The notes beneath the pieces were generated by a model that saw only the letters and a list, made by a program, of their open reading frames with translations, was not told where the DNA came from and did no database searches. The translations under genes were made by a program, and so were the position numbers. A stretch of 64,000 nt of DNA. It comes from an uncultured Prevotellaceae bacterium (lineage in GTDB: Bacteria; Bacteroidota; Bacteroidia; Bacteroidales; Bacteroidaceae). Below, piece after piece: positions 10,402 to 18,857 of this stretch. Positions within the stretch are counted from its first letter, which is position 1, and each line of letters opens with the position of its first letter. The stretch covers positions 62,001 through 126,000 of the forward strand of contig CAMVIM010000007.1 in the NCBI GenBank assembly GCA_947167515.1, written 5' to 3'.

Positions 10402-11163
10402 ATGAATAAGACAAAGTTAATGTTCGTTCTGCTGGCAAGCCTCGTACTGGGGGCTTGCAACAGCAGAGACGACGACGATAGCACGAATGCTGCCTACACG
10501 GAGTCCTCACTGAATGAGGTTCCCGTGTGGAGTATTGACTGGAGCAACAACCAGGAACGCCCCGACTGGACGGCACCTGATGCGTCCTACTACGCGAACT
10601 GGACGATACTCAAGGTGCAGATAGAGGAGGCACTACAGCCTTTCGTCTCCGAAGGCGACCTGATGGCACTCTTCGTGAACGGCGAATTGCGCGGACTGGC
10701 AAAGCCTGCTGTCACCGTGGAGGGGAATCAGACAAGCAAGTTTTTGCTGAAAGCCTACGGCAACGAAACGGGAACGGAAACGGTAAAAATGTCGCTGAAA
10801 TACTACAACCAGACGCTGAAGCACATTTTTACATTGGTTGACAACATCAGCCTAAACTCGGACGAGCCGATTGGCATCGACGAGGTCTTTATCCCCGAAT
10901 TCACCTGCGGCTCAGCCAAGTATCCCGTGATGAAGATAGCGATGGTGGAGAGCCTGCTCTTCAAGGTGGGCATCACACCCACCAGTGGCAACAAAGTGGG
11001 CGCCTTCGCCGGCGACGAGTGCCGTGGCACGGCGACACTGTCAGGCAACGGCAGTACGCCGCTGCTCATCTACGGGCGCAACGCTGGCGAGTCAATCACG
11101 CTGAAGTACTATGACGCTGTAACAGGAAAACTGTACACCATCCCCGACGCCGTGACATTGTAA
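10402..11163 (+). CDS. Surface lipoprotein, partner of the giant protein
   Basis: This 253-residue protein begins with a lipoprotein signal (MNKTKLMFVLLASLVLGAC) whose LGAC lipobox predicts lipidation of Cys19. The mature N-terminus starts NSRDDDDS; acidic residues after the Cys are often linked to outer-membrane export in Bacteroidetes. The body has two copies of a similar motif, GDLMALFVNGELRGLA and GNKVGAFAGDECRGTA, so the protein is probably two related beta-sandwich domains. The same kind of motif occurs near the C-terminus of the giant upstream protein (DIVGVFDNKNQCHGYA, DRLIAYVNGEAMGE). The 27-bp spacer suggests co-transcription. Function unknown; assembly with or anchoring of the upstream protein is a guess. 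Confidence 0.8.
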   Translation: MNKTKLMFVLLASLVLGACNSRDDDDSTNAAYTESSLNEVPVWSIDWSNNQERPDWTAPDASYYANWTILKVQIEEALQPFVSEGDLMALFVNGELRGLAKPAVTVEGNQTSKFLLKAYGNETGTETVKMSLKYYNQTLKHIFTLVDNISLNSDEPIGIDEVFIPEFTCGSAKYPVMKIAMVESLLFKVGITPTSGNKVGAFAGDECRGTATLSGNGSTPLLIYGRNAGESITLKYYDAVTGKLYTIPDAVTL

Positions 11164-11218
11164 TAGCATCATAGGGTAAAGAAGTCTCTGTGAGATAAAT
11201 TCCAAGTCAAATCAAGAA

Positions 11219-11253
11219 GGACTGCATCACATCGCGTTGATGCAGCCCTTTTT
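11219..11253. terminator. Hairpin terminator between convergent genes
   Basis: GGACTGCATCA pairs with TGATGCAGCCC (one A-C mismatch, 8-nt loop) and is followed on the + strand by TTTTT. It would end the giant protein/lipoprotein transcript. The stop codon of the converging methyltransferase gene touches the T-run at 11253. Confidence 0.75.
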
Positions 11254-12560
11254 CATGCTCCATTCATTTTCCGGCATTTCAGCAACACATCGCCTTCTCC
11301 TTTCACCTTGACACCAAAGAGATAGACTCCGCCACCATCGCGGATGCCGGTGCGTTGACGCAATTGGTCGGCAGTCATCACAAAGTTGCGGGTGGCAATG
11401 TTGGCCTGGGGGATGTCTCGCTTCAGACGTTTCAGCACCTTGGAAGAGAAAGGAATCTGTTCTTCCACCTCGAAAACGCGCCCAGGGAACGCTGGAATCC
11501 ATTTATCCGACGTCATCAAATGCGTGTCCACATCCAACTGCTGCACAGAATAGCGCCCACAAAGACTACTAAATGCCGCAGCCTTCATCAATGTCACATC
11601 TGGCTCATACAAATAACGCTTCACACCCCCACCTGTCAAAGAAATCTCCATTTCATCGGACAAACTGAACACATATTCCATCGTCCTATCTGTCAAAAAA
11701 TCTACACAACAAATCCGCACATCCTCATTCCCACTGCGATAGTCCTCCCCCTCGGATTCACCCCCTAAGGGTTGGGAGGCTTGTCTGACAAGCACCTCCT
11801 TGCACTCGTTCTTCACCCCCACCACATGCACTTCCGTCACTCCCTTCAACTTTCGCAACACATCTTTTATGTCCACCATCGGCGAGAGCTTGACCAACAC
11901 CATCTTCGCATGTTTCAAGAGTTCATCTTGCCACTCCACGATGTTCGGTTCGCAGTCTTCCATCGCATACACACGACTACCATCGCCCGCCCTTCGAGCG
12001 GGGTCGAGATATATGATATCCACCGATGGAATGGGCAATTCACGCCCATTACCACATCTCACTTCTACCTCTGGATGCTTTCCATCCTTCAACACCTCGA
12101 AGTTATGTCTTGCCACTTCGCAAAGGTGCTCGTCCCTCTCCGTGTAAATCGCCCTTTCCATCCCTTCCGACATATACCAGAGATCCACGCCCATGCCTCC
12201 CGTCATATCACAAATCCAGCCTACGCGTTGGGTGGAGTCCTCCATTCGGATAGCCTTTGAAACGATGTCATGCTTATACCTTGCCGTCAGTTCCGAGCTG
12301 CACTGCTCCGCAGGCACACGTCCTCCCATGATGAGGTCTGGATTTGCATACCACTCCGGCAATTTCCCTTTCAGCCGCCGCCTCGCCTCAATCTGCTCTA
12401 CGGCAAACCTCACCATCTCACGCGAATCATCCCCCGCATGGCGAGAATGACTACGTAGAGCTAAAGGTTCGCCAAGCGCGTGGGCTTGCAACAATAGTTC
12501 TGCCGTATCGTCATTGAGGTGAGCCTGTATGAAATCGCGAAGTACTGGAGTCCACTCCAT
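11253..12560 (-). CDS. Class I SAM-dependent methyltransferase with C-terminal THUMP-like domain
   Basis: This 435-residue protein has a SAM-binding motif I (CDMTGGMGVDLW, about residue 115) and a motif IV-like YLDPARR (about residue 185). The C-terminal ~100 residues resemble the THUMP-like domain found with this methyltransferase in Bacteroidetes. The family is presumed to methylate RNA, but the substrate is not established as far as I know. It is transcribed divergently from mnmG, with a TAAATTTG -7 box 45 bp upstream of the start. Between the catalytic and C-terminal parts is a segment (ASQPLGGESEGEDYRSG) encoded by a CCTCCC...GGGAGG palindrome that looks like an inserted small repeat. 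The family assignment is firm; the reaction target is inferred. Confidence 0.85.
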   Translation of the reverse strand: MEWTPVLRDFIQAHLNDDTAELLLQAHALGEPLALRSHSRHAGDDSREMVRFAVEQIEARRRLKGKLPEWYANPDLIMGGRVPAEQCSSELTARYKHDIVSKAIRMEDSTQRVGWICDMTGGMGVDLWYMSEGMERAIYTERDEHLCEVARHNFEVLKDGKHPEVEVRCGNGRELPIPSVDIIYLDPARRAGDGSRVYAMEDCEPNIVEWQDELLKHAKMVLVKLSPMVDIKDVLRKLKGVTEVHVVGVKNECKEVLVRQASQPLGGESEGEDYRSGNEDVRICCVDFLTDRTMEYVFSLSDEMEISLTGGGVKRYLYEPDVTLMKAAAFSSLCGRYSVQQLDVDTHLMTSDKWIPAFPGRVFEVEEQIPFSSKVLKRLKRDIPQANIATRNFVMTADQLRQRTGIRDGGGVYLFGVKVKGEGDVLLKCRKMNGA

Positions 12561-12604
12561 ACATTATTTATTTTAGTTTATGCCTATTTTTACGTCTGCG
12601 TTGA

Positions 12605-12612
12605 CAAATTTA
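12605..12612 (-). promoter_or_regulatory. -7 box for the THUMP-like methyltransferase gene
   Basis: TAAATTTG on the minus strand matches the Bacteroidetes TAnnTTTG consensus and lies 45 bp before the start codon. No clear TTTG (-33) box was seen. Confidence 0.45.
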
Positions 12613-12687
12613 GGAATTATTTGGCAATCTTTTTCACGTTTAGTCTTTTTTGTGACCATCGAGACCTCGTTTTTGTCTCATTTCCAC

Positions 12688-12695
12688 TATCTTTG
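12688..12695 (+). promoter_or_regulatory. -7 box for mnmG
   Basis: TATCTTTG matches TAnnTTTG exactly and lies 22 bp before the mnmG start. No well-spaced -33 TTTG is visible. Confidence 0.6.
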
Positions 12696-12717
12696 CAAAA
12701 ATTTCTTTGAATAATCA

Positions 12718-14622
12718 ATGATTTTCAATTATGATGTGGTGGTGGTGGGAGCTGGTCACGCTGGATGTGAAGCCGCTGCCGCTGCTGCTAATTTAGGTGC
12801 TCGGACGTGCCTCATCACGATGGACATGAACAAGATTGCACAGATGTCGTGCAATCCTGCCATTGGTGGTATAGCCAAAGGACAAATCGTGAGGGAAATT
12901 GATGCGCTGGGAGGATATACAGGCATCGTAACCGACCGTTGTAGCCTGCAATTCAGGATGTTAAACCTATCGAAAGGATCTGCCGTGTGGAGTCCTCGTT
13001 CGCAGTGCGACCGTGCCAAATTCATCTGGACATGGCGAGAGATACTGGAGAACATTCCCAACTTGCAGATTTGGCAAGATCAAGCGAGAGAGTTAATCGT
13101 TGATAATCAAGAAGTTCAAGGAGTAAAGACATACTATGGAGCCGAGTTCCATGCGAAATGTGTCATCATTACAGCTGGCACGTTCCTGAACGGTCTGATG
13201 CATATCGGACGAGTGAAGATTCAAGGAGGAAGATGTGCTGAAGCCGCCTCGCTGGAACTGACGGAATCCATCACCAAGCATGGCATCCGTGCCGGAAGAA
13301 TGAAGACTGGCACCCCTGTGCGCATCGACAAGAGGAGCGTGGATTTCTCACTGATGGAGAAACAAGACGGTGACCACGACTTCCACAAGTTCTCCTACCT
13401 GCCTACCGAGCACACTTCGGTGTCGGAACGCAACAACCTCCCCTGCTGGATTTGTTACACCAACACCGAGGTGCATGAGGTGCTGCGTTCGGGACTCCCA
13501 GACTCTCCTCTTTACAACGGACAAATCCAGAGCATCGGACCCCGCTATTGCCCCAGCATCGAGACCAAGCTCCACACCTTCCCCGACAAGGACGAACACA
13601 TGCTCTTTCTGGAACCAGAAGGAGAAACCACCAACGAGATGTACCTGAACGGTTTCTCGTCATCACTTCCATTGGACATCCAGCTGAACGCTCTTCGCAA
13701 GATTCCGGCCTTCAAGAATCTGGAGATTTATCGACCAGGTTATGCCATCGAGTACGACTTCTTCGACCCCACCCAACTGACACACTCGCTCGAATCGAAG
13801 GTGGTGAAAAACCTCTTCTTTGCAGGACAAGTGAACGGCACAACGGGTTATGAAGAAGCCGCTGGACAGGGTGTGATAGCAGGCATCAACGCCGCCATCA
13901 ACTGCAACCATGCATTAAACTCCGGCGAACCCTTTACACTTGGACGTAACGAAGCCTACATCGGTGTGCTTATCGATGACCTCGTAACGAAAGGTGTGGA
14001 CGAGCCTTACCGTATGTTCACCTCTCGTGCAGAATATCGCATCCTGCTCCGTCAGGACGATGCCGATATGCGACTGACGGAACGCAGTTACCAGTTGGGA
14101 TTGGCAAGCGAAGAACGCTATCAACTGATGCAGACGAAGAAGGAGAAGATTGATGCCATCACCACTTTTGTGGGCAACTTCTCACTGAAGCCTTCGCTCA
14201 TCAATTCCACCCTCGAAGCCTTGGGCACCACCCCACTCCGACAAGGTTGCAAACTGGAAGAACTCTTGGGACGACCACAGATTAACATCAACAACATCGC
14301 CCCACACATCGAACCGTTCCGCAAGGAACTCGACCACATCCTTGGCGACGACCCACGAAGAGAAGAAATCATCGAAGCGGCAGAAATCCAAGTCAAGTAT
14401 AAAGGCTACATCTATCGCGAACAGCTAATGGCTGAAAAGATGGTTCGCTTGGAGAACATCAAGATTGCGGGCAAGTTCGACTACCCCAACATGACCCAAA
14501 TCTCCATCGAGGCACGCCAAAAGCTGCAAGCCATCCAACCCGTCACGCTGGCTCAAGCCTCACGCATTCCAGGCGTTTCACCTTCCGACATCAACATCAT
14601 GCTGGTGCTTATGGGACGGTGA
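12718..14622 (+). CDS. mnmG: tRNA uridine-5-carboxymethylaminomethyl modification enzyme MnmG (GidA)
   Basis: MnmG is a cytoplasmic FAD enzyme that works with MnmE to add the carboxymethylaminomethyl group to wobble U34 of tRNAs. The 634 residues cover the family's normal length. The N-terminal dinucleotide-binding motif is GAGHAGCEAA (about residues 11-20), followed by the conserved QMSCNPAIGG and AGTFLNG stretches; the C-terminal helical domain that contacts MnmE and tRNA is present. The start ATG follows closely on a TATCTTTG promoter box. Downstream is apt, bracketed by two parS sites. In many bacteria gidA lies near the replication origin, which is of interest beside parS, but no dnaA, parA or parB is in the window. 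Confidence 0.97.
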   Translation: MIFNYDVVVVGAGHAGCEAAAAAANLGARTCLITMDMNKIAQMSCNPAIGGIAKGQIVREIDALGGYTGIVTDRCSLQFRMLNLSKGSAVWSPRSQCDRAKFIWTWREILENIPNLQIWQDQARELIVDNQEVQGVKTYYGAEFHAKCVIITAGTFLNGLMHIGRVKIQGGRCAEAASLELTESITKHGIRAGRMKTGTPVRIDKRSVDFSLMEKQDGDHDFHKFSYLPTEHTSVSERNNLPCWICYTNTEVHEVLRSGLPDSPLYNGQIQSIGPRYCPSIETKLHTFPDKDEHMLFLEPEGETTNEMYLNGFSSSLPLDIQLNALRKIPAFKNLEIYRPGYAIEYDFFDPTQLTHSLESKVVKNLFFAGQVNGTTGYEEAAGQGVIAGINAAINCNHALNSGEPFTLGRNEAYIGVLIDDLVTKGVDEPYRMFTSRAEYRILLRQDDADMRLTERSYQLGLASEERYQLMQTKKEKIDAITTFVGNFSLKPSLINSTLEALGTTPLRQGCKLEELLGRPQININNIAPHIEPFRKELDHILGDDPRREEIIEAAEIQVKYKGYIYREQLMAEKMVRLENIKIAGKFDYPNMTQISIEARQKLQAIQPVTLAQASRIPGVSPSDINIMLVLMGR

Positions 14623-14682
14623 GCAGAAAGCGGAGAAGCAACAGTTAAAGCACCAGCATCAATGCAACAAGAGCGACGGCAT

Positions 14683-14698
14683 TGTTCCACGTGAAACA
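14683..14698. promoter_or_regulatory. parS-like ParB binding site 1
   Basis: TGTTCCACGTGAAACA is a 16/16 match to the chromosomal parS consensus TGTTNCACGTGAAACA. It lies between mnmG and apt. A second copy in the opposite orientation is 712 bp away; the identity extends to 21 bp (ATT...ATT flanks). Confidence 0.85.
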
Positions 14699-14770
14699 AT
14701 TCGCGCATATAATATGCAAAATCAAGCATTTAGAAGATTCAACAAAAACAAACAATACAACAAAAAGACA

Positions 14771-15307
14771 ATGGAACTCAACAATCAGTACCTGCTGGAT
14801 CATCTGCGAAGCATTCCAGATTTTCCGCAGAAAGGCATTAACTTTCGTGATGTGACCACCCTCTTCAAGGATGCCAAGGCACTTGAAATTATGGAAGAGG
14901 AACTTTACGAACTCTACAAGGACAAGGGCATCACGAAAGTGGTGGGATTGGAAACGCGCGGCTATGTGATGGGTGCCATCCTCGCCCGTCGTCTCAATGC
15001 AGGATTCGTGATGGCACGCAAACCTGGCAAACTCCCCTACAAGACCCTCAAGGAGTCCTACACCAAAGAGTATGGGACAGACAGCATCGAGATACACGTA
15101 GATGCCATCGACGAGAACGACGTGGTGCTGCTGCACGACGACCTCCTCGCCACGGGAGGCTCCATCAAGGCGGCATGGAACCTTGTGAAGAAGTTCAACC
15201 CCAAGAAGTGCTACATGAACTTCGTGGTGGAGATTCACGATGAGGGTCTGCACGGCAGAGACTTCATCGGCGAAGGCATAGAAATCACCACCCTGCTGAG
15301 TGTGTGA
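14771..15307 (+). CDS. apt: Adenine phosphoribosyltransferase
   Basis: Apt salvages adenine with PRPP to give AMP in the cytoplasm. I start it at the ATG of MELNNQYLLDHL (178 residues, the family's normal size) rather than at the ORF-track start 19 codons upstream, because the extra N-terminus is unlike the family and Lys/Asn-rich. Visible motifs are IPDFPQKGINFRDVTTL, the Apt N-terminal signature, and VVLLHDDLLATGG (about residue 118), the PRPP-binding loop. The gene is flanked on both sides by perfect parS sites in inverted orientation, so it sits in the centre of a presumed ParB loading zone. Confidence 0.95.
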   Translation: MELNNQYLLDHLRSIPDFPQKGINFRDVTTLFKDAKALEIMEEELYELYKDKGITKVVGLETRGYVMGAILARRLNAGFVMARKPGKLPYKTLKESYTKEYGTDSIEIHVDAIDENDVVLLHDDLLATGGSIKAAWNLVKKFNPKKCYMNFVVEIHDEGLHGRDFIGEGIEITTLLSV

Positions 15308-15394
15308 GAAATGGGGAATGCCCCGTTCCGCACTTATAGCAAAGATGAAGCCCTTTTGTCTTAAACGCTGATTTTGCATAAGTTAGCAATAAAT

Positions 15395-15410
15395 TGTTTC
15401 ACGTGGAACA
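15395..15410. promoter_or_regulatory. parS-like ParB binding site 2
   Basis: TGTTTCACGTGGAACA is the exact reverse complement of site 1 and so also a full consensus match. It lies between apt and uvrC, 38 bp before the uvrC start. Confidence 0.85.
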
Positions 15411-15447
15411 ATTCTGGAGGATGAAGTAACACTTGAAGTAAAAAAGA

Positions 15448-17268
15448 ATGAGCAAAGACGAAGAAAGGTTACAGCGGCTCAAGGTAATTGTCAATAGTTT
15501 GACAGAAGAACCAGGGTGCTATCAATACTTAGATAAGGATGGCACCGTCATCTATGTGGGGAAGGCCAAGAACCTCAAGCGTCGTGTCAGTTCCTACTTC
15601 AACAACTCACCCAAGAACCGAAAAACGCAAATCCTTGTCAGCAAAATAGAGGACATCAAATATGTGGTGGTGCCGACCGATGAAGATGCCCTGATTCAGG
15701 AAAACAACCTCATCAAGGAACATCAACCCTTCTACAATATTCTGCTAAAGGACGGAAAGACCTACCCTTCTGTCTGCATCACCAACGAGCATTTTCCCCG
15801 TGTCATCAAAACCCGAAACATCGACAAGAAGACAGGCATCTACTACGGGCCGTTCAGTCATCCTGGCACACTCAATGCGATGATGGAACTGATTGGGAAA
15901 CTCTACCAAGTGCGCCTATGCCACACGTCCATCACGCCAGAAAGGATGGCACAAGGGAAGGTGAAGAAGTGCCTCTATTATGACATTGGCAAATGTAAAG
16001 CTCCATGCATTGGCCTCCAATCGAGAGAAGAATACCTGCAGCAGATTGAAGAAATCAAGGATATTCTGAGTGGAAACACGCGCAATCTATGCCAAAAACT
16101 ATTGGCGGAAATGCAATCTTTAGCTGAAAAAGAAGAGTTTTTGGCAGCAGAAACCGTGAAGCAGAAATACCTTCTTGCCAAAGATTTTGACAGCAAGAGC
16201 CGAGTCATCACCAGCACAAACCAAAACATTGATGTGTTCAGCATAGAGGATGATGAGAACAAGGCATACGTCAACTACATGCACGTGGTGAACGGCTGCA
16301 TCACGCGCGTCTTTACCAACGAATATAAGAAACGGCTGGACGAAACACCCGAAGAGATACTCTCCTTGGCCATCGTTGATATGCGCGAGCAATATGGCGA
16401 TGAATCGAAGGAAATTGTGGTGCCGTTTGAGATGGATTTCACGCTCAAGGATGCAGAATTCATCGTTCCCAAAGCTGGCGATAAGAAGAAACTGTTATTC
16501 CTGTCGGAGACAAACGTGCGGCAGTACCGCATCGATGCCCTCAAACAAGCAGAGAGGCTCAATCCTGACCAACGAAATGTGAACATCCTAAAGGAATTGC
16601 AACGCAAACTCAAACTGCCCAAAATCCCTATGCGCATCGAGTGTTTCGACAACTCCAATATCATGGGACAAGACGCGGTGGCTGGTTGTGTGGTGTTCAT
16701 TGGCGGCAGGAAATCGAAGAACGACTACCGAAAGTACAACATCAAAACAGTAATCGGTCCCGACGATTACGCCTCAATGAGTGAGGTCGTCTATCGCAAA
16801 TACAGCCGCGCCATCGAAGAAGAAACTCCCCTACCCGACCTCATCATCACCGATGGCGGCAAGGGTCAGATGGAGGTGGTGAGAAAGGTGATTGAAGACC
16901 AGCTGCATCTGGACATTCCCATCGCAGGACTCGCCAAAGACAGCCACCATCGCACCAACGAACTCCTCTTCGGCTTTCCGGCTCAAGTGGTGGGCATCGA
17001 AATGGACAGCCCTCTGTTCAAGTTGCTCACGCAGATTCAAGATGAAGTACACCGCTTTGCCATCACGTTCCATAAGCAGAAACGGGCAAAGCATAACACA
17101 GAATCGGAACTTGACCACATCAAAGGCATCGGTGCAGCCACTAAAACCTTGTTACTCAAGAAGTTCAAGAGTCTCAAACGCATCAAGGAGGCAGATATTG
17201 AAACCTTAAGCGAGGTGATTGGCGCATCGAAAGCGCAACTGCTGAAAGAAGCATTTAGCGATGAATGA
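15448..17268 (+). CDS. uvrC: Excinuclease ABC subunit C
   Basis: UvrC makes both incisions in nucleotide excision repair after damage recognition by UvrA and UvrB. The 606 residues show an N-terminal GIY-YIG nuclease (PGCYQYLDKDGTVIYVGKAKNLKRR, quoted here in two parts: PGCYQYL and VIYVGKAKNL, about residues 22-45). A UVR helical hairpin that binds UvrB follows (around AEKEEFLAAETVKQKY), then the central RNase H-like endonuclease domain with ECFDNSNIMG and LIITDGGKGQ. The C-terminal tandem helix-hairpin-helix DNA-binding region has GIGAATKTLLLKKF. Full length; followed by dtd at a 42-bp spacing, so probably co-transcribed. Confidence 0.97.
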   Translation: MSKDEERLQRLKVIVNSLTEEPGCYQYLDKDGTVIYVGKAKNLKRRVSSYFNNSPKNRKTQILVSKIEDIKYVVVPTDEDALIQENNLIKEHQPFYNILLKDGKTYPSVCITNEHFPRVIKTRNIDKKTGIYYGPFSHPGTLNAMMELIGKLYQVRLCHTSITPERMAQGKVKKCLYYDIGKCKAPCIGLQSREEYLQQIEEIKDILSGNTRNLCQKLLAEMQSLAEKEEFLAAETVKQKYLLAKDFDSKSRVITSTNQNIDVFSIEDDENKAYVNYMHVVNGCITRVFTNEYKKRLDETPEEILSLAIVDMREQYGDESKEIVVPFEMDFTLKDAEFIVPKAGDKKKLLFLSETNVRQYRIDALKQAERLNPDQRNVNILKELQRKLKLPKIPMRIECFDNSNIMGQDAVAGCVVFIGGRKSKNDYRKYNIKTVIGPDDYASMSEVVYRKYSRAIEEETPLPDLIITDGGKGQMEVVRKVIEDQLHLDIPIAGLAKDSHHRTNELLFGFPAQVVGIEMDSPLFKLLTQIQDEVHRFAITFHKQKRAKHNTESELDHIKGIGAATKTLLLKKFKSLKRIKEADIETLSEVIGASKAQLLKEAFSDE

Positions 17269-17310
17269 AAAAATTAGCATAAAACATTGAAAAAGAAATA
17301 AATACAACAA

Positions 17311-17763
17311 ATGAGAGCAGTATTACAGAGAGTCACCCATGCTTCCGTTAGCATCGAGGGAGCGGTGAAATCGTCGATAGGCAACGGCTATTTAGTTTTG
17401 TTAGGTTGCGAAAACGCTGATACCGAGGAGGACATTCAGTGGTTGGCAAAGAAAATCTGCAACTTGCGTGTGTTTGATGACGAAAATGGTGTGATGAACA
17501 AGTCGGTGATGGATGTGGAGGGCGAGATATTGGTGGTGAGTCAATTCACCTTGTGGGCAAGTTACAAGAAAGGGAATAGGCCGTCGTATCTGAGAGCAGG
17601 GAGCCATGAGGTGACGGTGCCGCTATATGAGCGGTTTTTGGCGGTTTTATCGGAGCAACTGAGTAAACCTGTTGCAGCAGGAGAGTTTGGGGCAGAGATG
17701 AAAGTGGAACTGCTGAACGATGGGCCGGTGACCATCTGTATGGACACAAAAAACAAAGAGTGA
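17311..17763 (+). CDS. dtd: D-aminoacyl-tRNA deacylase
   Basis: Dtd hydrolyses D-amino acids, and glycine mischarged on tRNA(Ala), from tRNA. This 150-residue protein starts with the family hallmark MRAVLQRVTHASVSIEG and has both active-site strands: SQFTLWA (about residue 78) and NDGPVTI near the C-terminus, which carries the Gly-Pro dipeptide. It lies in a uvrC-dtd-deoC run with short spacers. Length and motifs are typical and nothing looks damaged. Confidence 0.96.
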   Translation: MRAVLQRVTHASVSIEGAVKSSIGNGYLVLLGCENADTEEDIQWLAKKICNLRVFDDENGVMNKSVMDVEGEILVVSQFTLWASYKKGNRPSYLRAGSHEVTVPLYERFLAVLSEQLSKPVAAGEFGAEMKVELLNDGPVTICMDTKNKE

Positions 17764-17817
17764 TTAAGAGGGGAAACGAAGAATGACGCAGAAGAAAAAC
17801 AAAGAATAATCAAGAAT

Positions 17818-18705
17818 ATGGAAGAAAACAAGTATTACAAGATTCTGAAGCAGTATGATTTGGAACTCGATGACGAGAAGGTGAAACGTCAGGTTGAAAC
17901 CCTCCTGAAAGAACACCTGCAAGAGAACAACACACGGAAGGTGAAGGAGTTCCTGCTGAACAGCGTGGAACTCACGACGCTGAAGACGACGGACAGCGAG
18001 GATTCGGTGCTCCGATTTGTGGAAAAGGTAAACAAGTTTGACGATGTCTATCCCGAATTGGGACATGTGGCGACGGTGTGCGTCTATCCCTGTTTTGCCA
18101 AAATCTGCCACGACACGCTGGAAAACGAAGAGGTGGAAATCGCCTGCGTCGCTGGCTGTTTCCCCTCGGCACAAACCTTTGTGGAGGTGAAGATTGCAGA
18201 GACGGCTTTGGCCATCAAGGATGGTGCTACAGAGATTGACATCGTCATTCCAGTGGGCAAGTTCCTGACGGGCGACTATGAGGGAATGTGCGATGAAATC
18301 GCCGAAATCAAGGCTGTGTGTGGCGACAAAAAGTTGAAAACGATTCTGGAAACGGGGTGCTTGAAGACCGCCTCGAACATCAAGACAGCCAGCATCCTCG
18401 CGATGTATGCAGGAGCCGACTACATCAAGACCTCCACAGGAAAGTTAGAGCCAGCAGCCACCCCCGAAGCGGCTTTCGTGATGTGCCAAGCCATCAAGGA
18501 ATACTACGATAAAACTGGCATTCAAATTGGTTTCAAACCTGCTGGCGGCATGAAGACGGTGGAGGATGCCCTCACCTATTATACCATCGTGAAGGAAGTG
18601 CTGGGCGAGAAGTGGCTGACTAACCAATGGCTGCGTCTCGGCACCAGTTCGCTCGCCAACAAGTTGCTTTCAGACATTGAGGGAAAGGATGTGAAGTTCT
18701 TCTGA
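17818..18705 (+). CDS. deoC: Deoxyribose-phosphate aldolase
   Basis: DeoC cleaves 2-deoxyribose 5-phosphate to glyceraldehyde 3-phosphate and acetaldehyde in deoxynucleoside catabolism. The 295-residue protein has the TIM-barrel signatures ATEIDIVIPVGKF, the Schiff-base lysine strand ADYIKTSTGK, and the phosphate-binding GFKPAGGMKT. It is longer than the E. coli enzyme by an N-terminal helical extension of about 40 residues. It closes the uvrC-dtd-deoC run, and its 3' end faces a convergent polyprenyl synthase gene across an array of 23-bp repeats. Confidence 0.96.
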   Translation: MEENKYYKILKQYDLELDDEKVKRQVETLLKEHLQENNTRKVKEFLLNSVELTTLKTTDSEDSVLRFVEKVNKFDDVYPELGHVATVCVYPCFAKICHDTLENEEVEIACVAGCFPSAQTFVEVKIAETALAIKDGATEIDIVIPVGKFLTGDYEGMCDEIAEIKAVCGDKKLKTILETGCLKTASNIKTASILAMYAGADYIKTSTGKLEPAATPEAAFVMCQAIKEYYDKTGIQIGFKPAGGMKTVEDALTYYTIVKEVLGEKWLTNQWLRLGTSSLANKLLSDIEGKDVKFF

Positions 18706-18735
18706 AAACGACACAACAGTCATGGCGGTATCATG

Positions 18736-18840
18736 ATTGCTACATGCCCCATGTAGCAAATGCTACAGTGGCGGTGTAGTAAATGCTACAGTGGGTGTGT
18801 AGTAACTGCTACACTGGGTGTGTAGCAAATGGTACACAAG
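18736..18840. repeat. 23-bp palindromic tandem repeat array 1
   Basis: Units start at 18753, 18776, 18799 and 18822 (23-bp period). Each has a dyad core GTAG(C/T)AAATGCTAC, and a degenerate half unit precedes the first. It fills the spacer between the convergent genes deoC and the polyprenyl synthase. Same architecture, different core sequence, as the arrays at 35534 and 52134. Confidence 0.85.
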
Positions 18841-18857
18841 AAGTAAAAGATGGGAGA

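Noticed and set aside
12756-13061. 101-codon minus-strand frame within mnmG
   Set aside because: Shadow of mnmG with no start signal or domain.
18736-18840. Possible CRISPR mini-array
   Set aside because: The 23-bp units abut without unique spacers and contain internal dyads; no cas genes nearby. Same for the arrays at 35534 and 52134 and for the 69-bp LRR codon repeats at 28.4-29.6 kb.
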